A stretch of DNA of 64,000 nt from Cryphonectria parasitica EP155. Lineage: Eukaryota; Ascomycota; Sordariomycetes; Diaporthales; Cryphonectriaceae. The position numbers were made by a program, and so were the translations under genes. The notes beneath the pieces were generated by a model. The model was not told where the DNA came from and ran no database searches. It was given only the letters and a program-made list of their open reading frames with translations. Location: assembly GCF_011745365.1 (NCBI RefSeq), contig NW_024468910.1:4554068-4618067 (forward strand). Reading direction: 5' to 3'. Positions 21,679-31,667 of this stretch are shown here, in pieces (position 1 is the stretch's first letter; each line of letters begins with the position of its first letter).

Positions 21679-23522
21679 CCCCTCCCTTCACACCTCGCCG
21701 GTCGGATCAGAGTTAATTGTGTCAAGGGGATTCATCCTCCACCGCTCGATCCCTTCTCTTTTCATGGTGCCGCTCAGCAAAGGCCCCTGCCCTGCTAGTC
21801 AAGCAGGCCGCACTGGCGGTGGACCTCTGTACGACAGTACTTAGCCAGACAACACAAGGTCCCCGTGTCATGGCGCAGATGGCTGGACCTGAACGCACTG
21901 CCCAGCCTGGACTGGACTACTTTAGTACAATAGTATAAATGCAGGACGAGGCAAGGAAAACAGAGAAGGGGGAGACACCCATATTCGCTGCCAGCACCCA
22001 GCCATTCCTGTATTTTATCCGAATCGCCGGAAAATTTGGGCCGTCTTGATCCTCCTTCACACACCCCGCCCAGATACCAAGCAGGAACTATCGACCAGTG
22101 CTAAGCGGTCCAGCCTGCACGTCTGCTGCGAATACCTCATGTTACTGTACCTACCAGTACCTCTCTTCTACTCCTCCCAATCTCTCGCTCCTCCGCTTCC
22201 GCCCGGGAATCAGTGGCCTCACCCTTTGCCGTTGGCGTCTTGTGTCCCACCAACGGAACAAGAATGTTTTCGCCCTTGCTGTGTGTTGTACGACCCAAGA
22301 CGCTTGGGTCTGCGTGCTAGCAGATCGCCAACCTCCAGCAACCACCAGGAGACCAGGCAATGCAGCTCTCGACCGGGCCCTCCTCATCATGTCATGGGTT
22401 GCTGCTTTGGGCCCAGCCCGTCCGCCACGTCTCATGTCTAGACTTTCTTCCTTCCACACCTCCTCCCCTATACTGATGGCACTCTATACCCGGTTGCCTC
22501 CGTCTTCCCATCCTCGCCACACGGCTACGCACATGAGAGGGAGAGACCATCTCGGCCGCCCAGATCACGGCAACCAGGGCCTTGAATCACCCCTGTTTTC
22601 GCTACATCTGCGGAAACAATGCTCCTTTTTCATCATCTTTTTGTACAAAAAAAATCCTCAAAGAGAACCTCGCCCGATATGGCTGTTATTGAAACGCCAG
22701 CCACAGATTCCGCAGCAGCGGTAATCGGCACCTAGCTGACAGGCCCGTTCGCCACTACTCTAAACTTTGCAGTCCAGCTCCCAGGGACCACCTACTAAAG
22801 CTCAGCCCGCGGATTCCATGATCGACATGCCGACAGCGCCCACTGCTGCTACACCGCTTGCCTATCCAACATGTGAAGGGACCACCCCGTCGGGGGCCCA
22901 TTCCTATAAAAGTCACGGGGAGTCTTCCATCGTAGCCTTTACCTGATTGATTCACATTGAACGCGTGACGGATTCATGTTCTCTTTCGACCTTTGCATAT
23001 GCGTTTGAGCCAGTAAGAAGAGAATGGAGTGCGAGTTCCAATACTGAGAGAGGAGGGGGGGGGGGCGGAGGGGGATTGCATGTCGCTGGGTGTGGAATCA
23101 TGGCCCGGCAGATGTCAATCAAGCCTTGGGCTGCTGCAAAGCCAGCGCAGCTCTAATGCCCATCCGGTTCAGCAAAGTCTCGTTGGTCTATGCTAGCACT
23201 TGGGACAGAAATTTGCCATGCTGAGTCCGGGTCCAGTGAGGATTAACACTTGACTGCCTGAACTTTGTGCAAGTGCTGTATGTATATCGATTACTAGTGG
23301 GAACCAGAGATGCTAGCAATGCCTCAGATCTCGTGTTGACTGCTCGCAACAGATTGCTCATGAGACGGCACAAGAGGCTATACTGCATCCGGGAGGTCAC
23401 ACCCCCCTCCAATGTGAGTTGTCTTGTCCGTCTACATAGTCATACTGCAGTGTGATATGTATATGTCTTACTCTCGCTACCTGCACTGGTTGGAAAACTA
23501 TTCTTCCAATATGTACAGCGAA

Positions 23523-23556
23523 TGGTGGTGGTGGTGGCAGTAGTAGTAGTAGTAGT
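23523..23556. repeat. GTG / TAG trinucleotide microsatellite
   Basis: A run of GGT/GTG triplets passes directly into about six TAG units. Confidence 0.85.
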
Positions 23557-23861
23557 ACATTATGTACAGTAATGTACGCGCTGCGGGCCACAAAGAGCCG
23601 GTAATGGTCCCCAACCGGAGCCGAAATGCCGCAGCAGCGTGATCGGGGGGAAGGTGTGGGGGGGGGGGCAGCAGTTGCTGTCTGTACAGTAACCCCGCGA
23701 TCTAGGTTCTGTGGACAAACGAGGATTGACCTCATATCCACGCCGTGAAAGCTTGTGGCCTTTCTTACCTGGCTCTACCACATCGAAGTACTCAAGCATA
23801 CGACGTCGACCTCAGCCCGGATCTCGCAGTTGTACACACGTAGAACTCCTTTTTCTCTTTC

Positions 23862-23889
23862 CTCACACACACACATACACACACACAAC
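23862..23889. repeat. CA dinucleotide repeat in the aminotransferase leader
   Basis: (CA)n interrupted once by TA, ending 3 nt before the ATG at 23893, so it probably lies in the mRNA leader. Confidence 0.8.
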
Positions 23890-23892
23890 ACG

Positions 23893-25570
23893 ATGGATGT
23901 CCGGGGCAGCTTCCCGGCGCTGGGCGAAAAACAGGTCTTCTTCGACAACGCTGGAGGCAGCCAGATCCTAGGAACCGTGATCGACTCGTAAGCAAGTGAG
24001 GAGAAAGGACCAGCAAGAGAAGAAGGAAAAAACCCTTCCCGAAGTTGATGGGACGCGAGAGGACGGCAATCATAGCGGCTGACCACTTTGTCTCGCGAAC
24101 TACTACAGCATACGGGATTACTATGTGAACAGTAACGTACAGTTGGGCGCAACGTACCATACCGGGAAGACAGCAAACACGGTGCGTGCGTGGCAGGATA
24201 TGACTTGCTGTTCTGTATTGCGCATGCCCTGACTAAGGAGGGAATTTATATTAATGAATAAAAAATAAAACAATTATAGCGATACGAGAATGCATACCAA
24301 GCCGCAGCGAAGTACATCAATGCCTCTCGGGACGAGATAGGTGGGTATAGTATAGATTGATTCCCCCCCCCCCAACCCCCCAAGAGTACGACCTTCTGTA
24401 CCACACTATACCGTACGAGGGGGGAGCTAGAACGACAAGGTGTTGTTTGGAAAGAGAGAAGGGGGGGGGGGGGGGGAAGGATCAATGAACACAGCTAACC
24501 TCCCAGCACAGTCCTGGGGTCCTCGACGACCCAGCTATTCCGCAATACCTCCGCCACCCTCACGTTCCAACCAGGCGACGAACTCATCCTCTCGGGCATC
24601 GACCACGAGGCCAACATTGCGCCGTGGGTGGACCTCGCCGAGCGGCAGAGCCTGATTATCAAATGGTGGAAGCCTAGCTCCAGAGACCAGCCCAGGCTTA
24701 CTGCGGCAGACCTCGGGCCCTTGCTCTCCTCCAAAACCCGCCTGGTGACATGCACCCACGCCTCCAATGTTCTGGGCACCATCCACGATCTAAAGGCCAT
24801 CTCGACTACTATCCACGCCGCCGCGCCGAGCGCTCTCGTGTGTGCCGACGCCGTGGCGTACGCGCCACATAGGAAGCTCGACGTCCAGGAGACGGGCGTA
24901 GATCTGTATTCCTTCAGCTTCTACAAGGTCTATGGCCCGCACATCGCCATGCTCTACGCGAGGCGTGATACTGCACAGAAGCAGATGCGGAGCCTGGGCC
25001 ACTTCTTTAACCCCCACGAGACGCTCGAGAACAAGCTGGGTCTTGCGGGGGGAAGCTACGAGCTGATGAGCGGGATCCCGGCCGTGACGGAGTATATCGA
25101 GTCCGTGGGCTGGGCATCCATCATGAAGCAGGAGGCCGAGCTGCAGCGGACTCTGCTAGAGTATCTCAACGGGAGGCCAGACGTCAAGGTCCATGGGGAA
25201 CGGAGTGCTGACGGAGAGGTGAGGGTGCCGACGGTGAGCTTCACCGTGGAGGGATGGGACTCGAAAGAGCTTGTCGAGGCTGTTGAGAAGGGCACGCCGT
25301 TTGCCTTCAGGTGGGGCGCTTTCTATTCCAACAGATTGGTGCATGACTTCTTGGGCTTGGACAAGAGTGGTGTTGTGAGGGTCAGCCTCGTGCACTACAA
25401 TACACGTGAGTTTTTTTTCTCATTCTATTATGAAGTCTGACGAATATCCCACTAGGTCTATACTTGGAGAAAGAAACACAAGATGCTAATGTTGTGGTGA
25501 TGCAGTCGAGGAGGTGAAGGTGTTCATTACCGCGCTAGACAGAACACTGTCCCAGAATAAAGACACTTGA
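23893..25570 (+). CDS. Class V PLP-dependent aminotransferase (cysteine desulfurase-like)
   Basis: Five exons: 23893-23987, 24109-24181, 24280-24340, 24512-25405 and 25506-25570; all junctions keep frame, 395 aa. The N-terminus (FPALGEKQVFFDNAGGSQ, then YYVNSNVQLGATYHTG) is typical of class V enzymes related to SufS/NifS and to the VC1184-like subgroup (recalled, not searched). LILSGIDHEANIAPW carries the cofactor-stacking His. LVTCTHASNVLGTIHDL and VCADAVAYAPH supply the PLP-contacting Asn and Asp. The Schiff-base Lys is in SFSFYKVYGPHIAMLY (~225). No obvious cysteine-bearing desulfurase loop was recognised, so the substrate (cysteine, kynurenine or another amino acid) is open. Intron 3 carries a C tract and a G tract; see findings. 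Confidence 0.87.
24363..24476 (+). repeat. Complementary C11 and G16 homopolymer tracts within one intron
   Basis: C tract at 24363-24373 (plus C6 at 24376-24381) and G tract at 24461-24476, both inside intron 24341-24511 of the aminotransferase gene. Confidence 0.85.
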
Positions 25571-26032
25571 TATCCCTCGCAAAGGACCAAGTTTGAACTG
25601 TAAGCTTGTGGGTGCAAGGAACAGCGGGCCAAAACAAGGGAGACTTCTCAGTTGGTGTGGATTCAACAACAGAGGAATGTATAAAGGCAATAGTAGTGTG
25701 CCAGTAGACTAGAGACAACAAGCACATAAAGTGGAACAAGATGGTGATGAGCAACGGAACTTGAAAAAAAGTGAAACCAGGTGTGCGATGGAAAGCCAGC
25801 CAGGCCCATCTAACTAACCTCCAAGGTGTGCATCACCAGTTCCAAATTAGGATTTAAGAGGGGAACTCTCTACCACAGGCGCCAAGTCTAGAACGGGCTC
25901 GTCACGTGTCCATGAAAACTTTTTCTCCCCCCCCCCCCCTTCTCTTCAGTCTTTCCCCTCTTCCTCTCTCGACTCACATGCTTCATCATCAAAGTCTCAC
26001 AGCACTTGTCACCCTCAACAACCCAACGCAGC
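25571..26032. other. Intergenic region, aminotransferase 3' / MTQ2 5'
   Basis: 462 bp holding the terminator of the upstream gene and the MTQ2 promoter. A C13 tract lies at 25927-25939, about 95 bp before the MTQ2 ATG. No gene. Confidence 0.6.
25927..25939. repeat. C13 homopolymer upstream of MTQ2
   Basis: Thirteen consecutive C within a pyrimidine-rich stretch (25921-25975) in the MTQ2 promoter or leader. Confidence 0.85.
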
Positions 26033-26845
26033 ATGCTTCCCACGCCCGACACATCACATGTTTCGTATTCGCGGGTGTACGAACCCGCCGAGGATTCCTT
26101 CCTGCTCCTCGACACCATCTCATCGTCCAGCGAGACAGCTTTTCTGAAGCAGCAATTTGGGGTATCCAACAGCACAACAACCAGCATAACAACACCACTG
26201 GTAGTCGAAGTCGGCCCCGGCTCGGGCGTGGTGATCGGCTTTGTGAACGCACACGCCCATACCATCTTCGGAACCAGCATCCTCACAGCCGGTGTCGATG
26301 TCAACAGGTTCGCGTGCAGCGCTACGGAGGCGACGGTCAGGAAGGCGGCGGCGGCGACGGCCGAGACCCCAGACACGCGGGGCCATTTCCTAGGTGCGCT
26401 GAGCGGAGACCTACTGAGTCCACTGAGGAGCGGGCTGGTGGACGTGCTGATATTCAACCCGCCATATGTGCCGACAGAGGAGGTGCCGGTGCAGGACGAG
26501 CGGCTGGCTGTGGGGGGAGAGGGCGAGGGCGAGGCCGCGCTGACCTCCAGCGCCAGGTTTGACAGGGACTCATACCTGCTGTCGCTGTCGTACGCCGGAG
26601 GCAAGGATGGGATGGAGATCACAGACCGGCTCATCGATGCTCTGCCAGAGGCACTGTCAGCGCGTGGGATCGCGTACATATTGCTTTGCGCGGGGAACAA
26701 GCCCGACGAGGTCAAGACGAGGATCCAAGAGTTCGGGCCTGAGTGGCGCGTGTTGACGGTGGGTGACAGCGGTAAGCAGGCTGGCTGGGAGAAGCTACAG
26801 ATCATCAGGGTATGGAGAGATGACTCTTGGAGGATATCATCATGA
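26033..26845 (+). CDS. MTQ2: eRF1 glutamine methyltransferase MTQ2 (HemK2/N6AMT1 family)
   Basis: S-adenosylmethionine-dependent enzyme that methylates the Gln of the GGQ motif in release factor eRF1, working with Trm112 in eukaryotes. Single exon, 270 aa. VYEPAEDSFLLLDTI (~13-27) is the family start signature. The AdoMet-binding loop is VVEVGPGSGVVIGF (~60-73), and the catalytic FNPPYVPTEE holds the NPPY that grips the target Gln. The C-terminal half carries SYAGGKDGMEITDRLI and QAGWEKLQIIRVWR. Length is as expected. The ATG at 26033 is the first in frame and lies just before conserved sequence. A Gly/Glu-rich insert (AVGGEGEGEAALTSS) follows the NPPY region. Confidence 0.92.
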   Translation: MLPTPDTSHVSYSRVYEPAEDSFLLLDTISSSSETAFLKQQFGVSNSTTTSITTPLVVEVGPGSGVVIGFVNAHAHTIFGTSILTAGVDVNRFACSATEATVRKAAAATAETPDTRGHFLGALSGDLLSPLRSGLVDVLIFNPPYVPTEEVPVQDERLAVGGEGEGEAALTSSARFDRDSYLLSLSYAGGKDGMEITDRLIDALPEALSARGIAYILLCAGNKPDEVKTRIQEFGPEWRVLTVGDSGKQAGWEKLQIIRVWRDDSWRISS

Positions 26846-27224
26846 TAGTATGTGTGCATATGGAAAAGAGGTGACAGGGGATCAGGGATCGGGGACGCAC
26901 ACACGAGTAGATGCCTTTGTGTCATTCAAAGCATATCTCTAAGCAGATTTTGATGTCCCCGAGACGACAGTCAGTCTCCTTGCCATCCAGTGCCTCCACA
27001 AACTCGATTTTGTCCTTTCTTTGTGTCCCCCAACGCCTCGATATAAAGATCCCTCTTTCAAAGCCATAGAAAGTCCATATCCAGCCAGCAAATGTAGTGA
27101 CCCAGTGCTTGTCCTCCACAACGACCAGCTACTGTCTCTCTTTCTCTCTCGTGTCTCCTCTGAGCGCACCCTGCCTGAGCTGTCCATAGAGTAACGGGTA
27201 TGTCTTGTTCCAATATCCCACACA

Positions 27225-27259
<35 letters not shown>

Positions 27260-27280
27260 CGCCCTCCCTTGTGGGAGCAT
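26846..27280. other. Convergent intergenic region MTQ2 / SmD1
   Basis: 435 bp of facing 3' ends; contains the CA repeat at 27218-27256. No gene. Confidence 0.6.
27218..27256. repeat. CA dinucleotide microsatellite
   Basis: Nearly pure (CA)n, in the SmD1 3' flank. Confidence 0.9.
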
Positions 27281-27885
27281 TTACCGGCCACGGCCACGAC
27301 CACGACCACCTCCTCTCCCGCGCCCTCCTCTTCCGCCGCGACCGCCGCGCCCACCACGGTCCGCAACCTCCTTCCGAGCCTTGTTCTTTGGTTTCGGTGC
27401 ATCGTCGATCAGGAGGGTATCGAGGGGGAGGGAGTCAGGCAGGATGAAATAGCGGACAGTGGAGCCCCGAATGTTCATGGCGTCGAGCTGCACCGGGTCC
27501 TGACCCTTGGGGGTCATCTTGACATTGCGCAGGGAGGTGTTCATCTGAGGGGAGACAGAGGTTATGGTGCCGTGCACGATGGTGCCTGCGCGCCGCCGTG
27601 GTCAGCATCGTTTACGCCTTGAACCAGATGAGGAGGGTCGAAGGCAGGGGATCTCAGTTTTTGAACGCACCATTCTTGAGCTCAATCGTGACCGTCTCGT
27701 TGGCACACTTCATTAGGAACCTGACAAGGACCCATCATTAGCCTCTAGGTTCATCGTCGGGCACCGGCAGCCTTGAAATAGAAGAAGAGCTGGTTCAGCG
27801 CAAACAGTGCAGACAGACGAGCATGGCGGCAGTGTACTGCCTTGGGGGGGGGGGGGGGGAGGTGTCCTTACCTGACGAGCTTCAT
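27281..27885 (-). CDS. SMD1: Small nuclear ribonucleoprotein SmD1
   Basis: Core Sm-ring protein of the spliceosomal U1, U2, U4 and U5 snRNPs. Exons are 27885-27872 (only 14 nt, MKLVR start), 27720-27671 and 27585-27281; 122 aa. Sm1 motif: [24 protein letters not shown]. Sm2 motif: [19 protein letters not shown]. The C-terminal tail is a run of RGG/GRG repeats, the usual target of arginine dimethylation and SMN-type binding. All three exons join in frame with GT-AG introns. Intron 1 contains a 16-base homopolymer (G on the plus strand at 27844-27859, C in the transcript). Length is right for SmD1. Confidence 0.96.
27844..27859. repeat. G16 homopolymer in SmD1 intron 1
   Basis: Sixteen G on the plus strand, i.e. 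C16 in the transcript, 13 nt downstream of the SmD1 exon 1 donor. Confidence 0.88.
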
Positions 27886-28464
27886 CTTGGCGGCGAGGAA
27901 GAGATAGGAAGTTTTTGCCAATTAAGTGTGACTGGGATAAGACAGAAAGAAAAAAAGTATGATGTGGTGATATTGCGCGGATTGAGAATGATTTGATGGG
28001 ATGGAGCGTGTGCCTCGCTCAGGTTGGCAATAGAGAAGCAGACGCGCTCAAAAGCTAGTCGGACGAATCACATGGCTGCACCCGCTTACGTCATCAATAC
28101 TCAGGTACCTGGGCTCAGCAAATGTTCACCTTTAAGGTAAATGCGCAGTATCACGCAAGCATCTTCTATACTTTTGGTACGCGGTCACATCAGGACCACT
28201 GGGCAGAATGCTATTCTAAAAGTGTGCTCGGTATCATGGGTATCAGGTATTCTGAGTAGGAATAAGGCATGTATACATTTAACCAGGCCAGCTGCGAAAG
28301 AGTTGGCAACACTAGTATTTACAACAGCGCTTCTGCCGTGGAAGGCTACACCATCACACCAAGACTAGATATGAATATACCAGGCCGTTGCCCTCTCGCA
28401 AAATCTCCTTGAGTGTATTGAGCACCTTGACTCCTCCCCCCCCCTCCCCCCCAACAGCGGTCGT
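27886..28464. other. Intergenic region between SmD1 promoter and PKR1 3' end
   Basis: 579 bp; SmD1 promoter side plus PKR1 3' flank. A ggtacct motif occurs near 28106. No gene. Confidence 0.55.
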
Positions 28465-28971
28465 CTACTTGGTCTTCTCACTCTCGTACTCGGACACCTT
28501 CTCCCACTCATCCTCGGTACTGGCACTGGATTTGCTCCCTTGCGACGCCGGGGGAATGCGCTGCTTCAGCTCGCCAACAGCAGGGGATGCCCTAACCTCC
28601 ACCTCCTGGCTGGCTGCCACAGCCGGCTGGCCTTGTGTCGTTGCCTTGTCCGGGAAGGTCTCGACCTCGGTCTCGCTCTCTGACGTCTGTATGGTTCGGG
28701 CCCTCGCTGCAGTCTTGCGCGCGGCACTGGCCTTTTCCTTCAGTTCCTGGTCGTGGCTGGCTTGTAGCTCGCGGGCGAACCAGTTGATGGCCCACCATAG
28801 GGCAGCGCATAGGAAGGACAGGATAACGAAGTGGATGCTGTAGGTGGCGAGCAGCAAGGCGCCTAGGACAAGCTGCAGGGCGGCAAAGGTAGCGTTGGTG
28901 GCGATAAGGAGGGACGGCGTGGGACCGGGGGTGAAGATGGACTCCCACAGGTCCTGGAAAAATTGCGACAT
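28465..28971 (-). CDS. PKR1: V-ATPase assembly factor PKR1 (ER membrane)
   Basis: Small ER membrane protein needed in yeast for assembly of the V-ATPase membrane sector. Single exon, 168 aa. The start at 28971 (MSQFFQDLWESIF) is the first ATG and begins the family signature, followed by TPGPTPSLLIATNATFA. Two adjacent hydrophobic segments (LQLVLGALLLATYSIHFVILS and CAALWWAINWF) form a helical hairpin at ~25-65. A long charged, Ser/Glu-rich tail follows, ending DEWEKVSEYESEKTK. Its acidic/basic ending would be cytosolic. The frame is open upstream only from a GTG. Assignment is by recognised family sequence. Confidence 0.88.
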   Translation of the reverse strand: MSQFFQDLWESIFTPGPTPSLLIATNATFAALQLVLGALLLATYSIHFVILSFLCAALWWAINWFARELQASHDQELKEKASAARKTAARARTIQTSESETEVETFPDKATTQGQPAVAASQEVEVRASPAVGELKQRIPPASQGSKSSASTEDEWEKVSEYESEKTK

Positions 28972-30331
28972 GTTGTCTTTTGGGATTTGATGCGACACGT
29001 TGAGAGCGGGTGATAGTGACGGCGGGTAAACGCGGCAGGTTTAAGAAGTCAACGGCTGCTGAGGAAATGCGGTAGACGGATGCTGCGCTGCCCGAGTTGC
29101 AACGTCAGTGACACGATCGATGATGTCTGTCTGGAACTTTACCGCGCATAAAAAGAGACAGACTGGATGGTGGAGGACACGTATGTTGATAGCGCGTGGG
29201 TAAGAAAAATCAAGTAGAAACGACCGCTCGGCGGGGACTGCTTACCTTTCGGAGGTCTGGTCTACTATGTAAAGTAGGTTTGGCCAGATGATGACGCGCC
29301 TGTAGATGCCACCCACACACTCAGTGATAACATGAGTCAAACAAGCGCTGGTGGTGACAGAATTTGTATGAGAGCCCGTACAGTAGACGCCCGTCCCCTT
29401 GTCTTCATGCCCAACGTTATCTGTCTGGTCGTCTGGACGGAGAGTTGGGTTGGAAAGAGGTGTGGTGACGGCGGCGGCGGCGAGGGGCCATCAGGCCTGT
29501 GGAGGAGGAGGGGGGGTGCCTACGTAGGGAGGGGTTCGTCCACAGCAGCGGTGCTCTGGCACACTAAGGTTGCCAGGTCTCTTTGGGCCCACCGCACTAC
29601 TACTGCAATATCAAGGCATGTACCATAGTACAGTAGTAGCTTCCCGCCTGCCGCATCAGAGCGCCTGCCGCGGTGCGCATTGGAGTACGTACTGAGGTGC
29701 TGCACTCTGGTACTCGTCACTAGTAACTTACATTGCAGTGCCATAATACGTAGGTACCAGCCTACCTGCGAGCACTGTTAGTGCGCTGAACGCAGACCCC
29801 CCAGCGTAGGATAAGGATATCATCCCTTTCATCTTCAACACTTGTGCAGTCGCAAGGCGCAAAATACGTGGCTCAAAATCACGACCCCGCTCAGGGAAAC
29901 TGTTTACACGCACACAATATCACATCACCAGAGCATAGACGAACAGCTAAGGCATGAAGGACATATGTCACGACTTTGGAAATTCGAATGCTCAAGGCGG
30001 TCCCTCGTCCAGAGAGGAGACACAAGTTTACTTATTCTCTCGATCATCGGAAACTGATTGTTGGTCATGGCTCCTCCATTTCCCAACGTATACCTTCAAA
30101 TACGTTTCAAATGACAGAACAAACTCTCAAGTTAATATACAAAGAAGACACATTCAAACATAAGACAAAACAATCCTCCTCGAGCAATACCAACGATCTG
30201 ACATGAGTACAGCAAGAGAAATGCATCACCAGATGGCGACATCCTGCTCAATCTTCTGTGGCCATGGTCATGTTGCCCTTGGGGAGCGCAGGAAGCCCTA
30301 TTATGGTCAGCATGAGGAAGCTCGAAGAATA
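28972..30331. other. Intergenic region PKR1 5' / DUF1996 gene 3'
   Basis: 1.36 kb. It contains a dense set of GTAC/TACTA motifs at about 29616-29640 and 29680-29760. No coding region recognised. The right part becomes AT-richer. Confidence 0.5.
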
Positions 30332-31667
30332 TCATGGCGAGGTGTTGGACGGCTCACATCCGTCGACCAATTCCTTGGCCTGCTGTGGGTTTGTGCACGC
30401 CTCATAAACGCTGGGCGACTGCGCTGTGATACCTGCCGCGCTACAGCTCTGGTCGAGGTTGCAGCCGTTGTTCATGGCCAGCTGCAGCGTGTTATTCTCC
30501 CATCCGAAGAGGTAATCCCCATGAGCAGATGCCCCTCTGGTGGTAGTTGTCATCGTCTGGTGTCAGCTTGAACTCTCCTTGTCGTCTCCTCAAGAAGAAG
30601 GTGGACTGTTGTGCCACTCACCCGATACCCGTGCTGTATACGAATGGATTCGAACCATCTGTCGGCCAGATGCTGTCCCGTTCCTGCTGGAACATGGAGA
30701 CATTCCACATAATCTCATACATGACCTGAGGCAGCTTGACCGGGTGAGTACCCGAGCAAGCGCCGCCTCCTGTCGCCCCAGTCCCGCTGTAGGCGACATG
30801 GTCTTGGTGGTTGGCACTATCAAGATTCACACCGTCCCAACAGCTAGTACAAACAAAGACGTCAGCTATCATCTCAAGGAGCGGAGGGTATGAGGGGGCT
30901 GCGCACGCTGGGAATATGATCGTCTGTCGGATCATCTGACAATCTGCTGCATCCGGGATCTCAACGGTATCGGAGCCCGTGCAGGGCGCTCCGCCGACGA
31001 AGTTGTCTTCGTTCGTGCTCGTCCAACATCTGTGACAGATATTGGCCCCATTCACCTGGCTTGTGTCCTTGTTGGTCGCGTTGCCAGCGATCATTCGGAA
31101 GCCCTTGACTTTGAGTCAGTCTTGTCGTCGTCTCATCATCCTCATTACATCATCAAATTCTGCCGACCTAATTCTTCTTCGGGACATTACCTTTGCGAAA
31201 GCGGTGGTCTGGCCACTCGGAATATAGTACACGTCAAGGCCGCCATTCTGAGCCTGGAACCTCTCGAGTCAGCCATGCAGTTCTCATCACCATGTCCTCT
31301 TTCGTGGGATCATCAACCTTACCAGAGTGCCTTGAGGCCCTCCGTTGCCGACTTGAGGGACACGATGGTAGGATCCGTTGCGAGCCTTGAAGAACATCAC
31401 AGCAGTCCAGTAGTTGCTCCTGTCCTGGGCAAAGTTGCAGCTTGTGCAGGTGGACAAGGTCGATGGATCATGAGTCGTCGGGTCCATGGTGGTGTTGAAC
31501 GAGTTACCACCAACAATCTGGTGAAGATGAGGTGTGAAAATCTCACCAGGAAACACAATGGGGTCACTTCGCTCCACGACGAGCTGAGAACAGGCAAAAC
31601 GTAGCATGTTCTGGGACATGATGCCACGCGCGAACAGCGCCGTTGCCGCGAGACTGATGAACTTCAT
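30332..31667 (-). CDS. Secreted DUF1996-domain protein
   Basis: Four exons: 31667-31323, 31253-31191, 31103-30622 and 30536-30332, all joined in frame, 364 aa. The N-terminus MKFISLAATALFARGIMSQ is a probable signal peptide. Recognisable DUF1996 landmarks are LVVERSDPIVFPGEIFTPHLHQIVGGNSF, CTSCNFAQDRSNYWTAVMFF, GLDVYYIPSG and GFRMIAGN. Later come CWDGVNLDSANHQDHVAY, PVKLPQVMYEIMWNV, DGSNPFVYSTG and GDYLFGWENN, with a cysteine-rich end. These proteins are fungal extracellular or cell-surface proteins; some carry WSC sugar-binding domains, none is seen here. Activity is unknown. No GPI signal or C-terminal extension follows, so it is a minimal form. The last acceptor (ACCACCAG at 30537) was chosen because a nearer CAG breaks the frame. 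Confidence 0.85.

Larger units (their letters stand above)
18606..23892. other. 5.3 kb non-coding interval upstream of the RING gene and the aminotransferase gene
   Basis: The longest gene-free stretch in the window. No open frame shows family resemblance. It includes minus-strand splice-like sites near the RING gene, G tracts (19950-19960), the CAGGT array (20691-20734), a perfect palindrome (21164-21181), CTCAC repeats, a GTG/TAG trinucleotide run (23523-23556) and CA repeats. It most plausibly holds a long spliced 5' leader plus an extended regulatory region for the RING gene, and the short promoter of the gene at 23893. An unannotated non-coding RNA cannot be excluded. Confidence 0.5.

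Noticed and set aside
22098..22724. 208-codon plus-strand frame in the 5.3 kb gap
   Set aside because: Low complexity, no recognisable domain and no supporting splice context; treated as chance in GC-rich DNA.
30640..30655. Minus-strand GGTTCGAATCC resembling a tRNA B box
   Set aside because: It is codons for DGSNP inside the DUF1996 gene.
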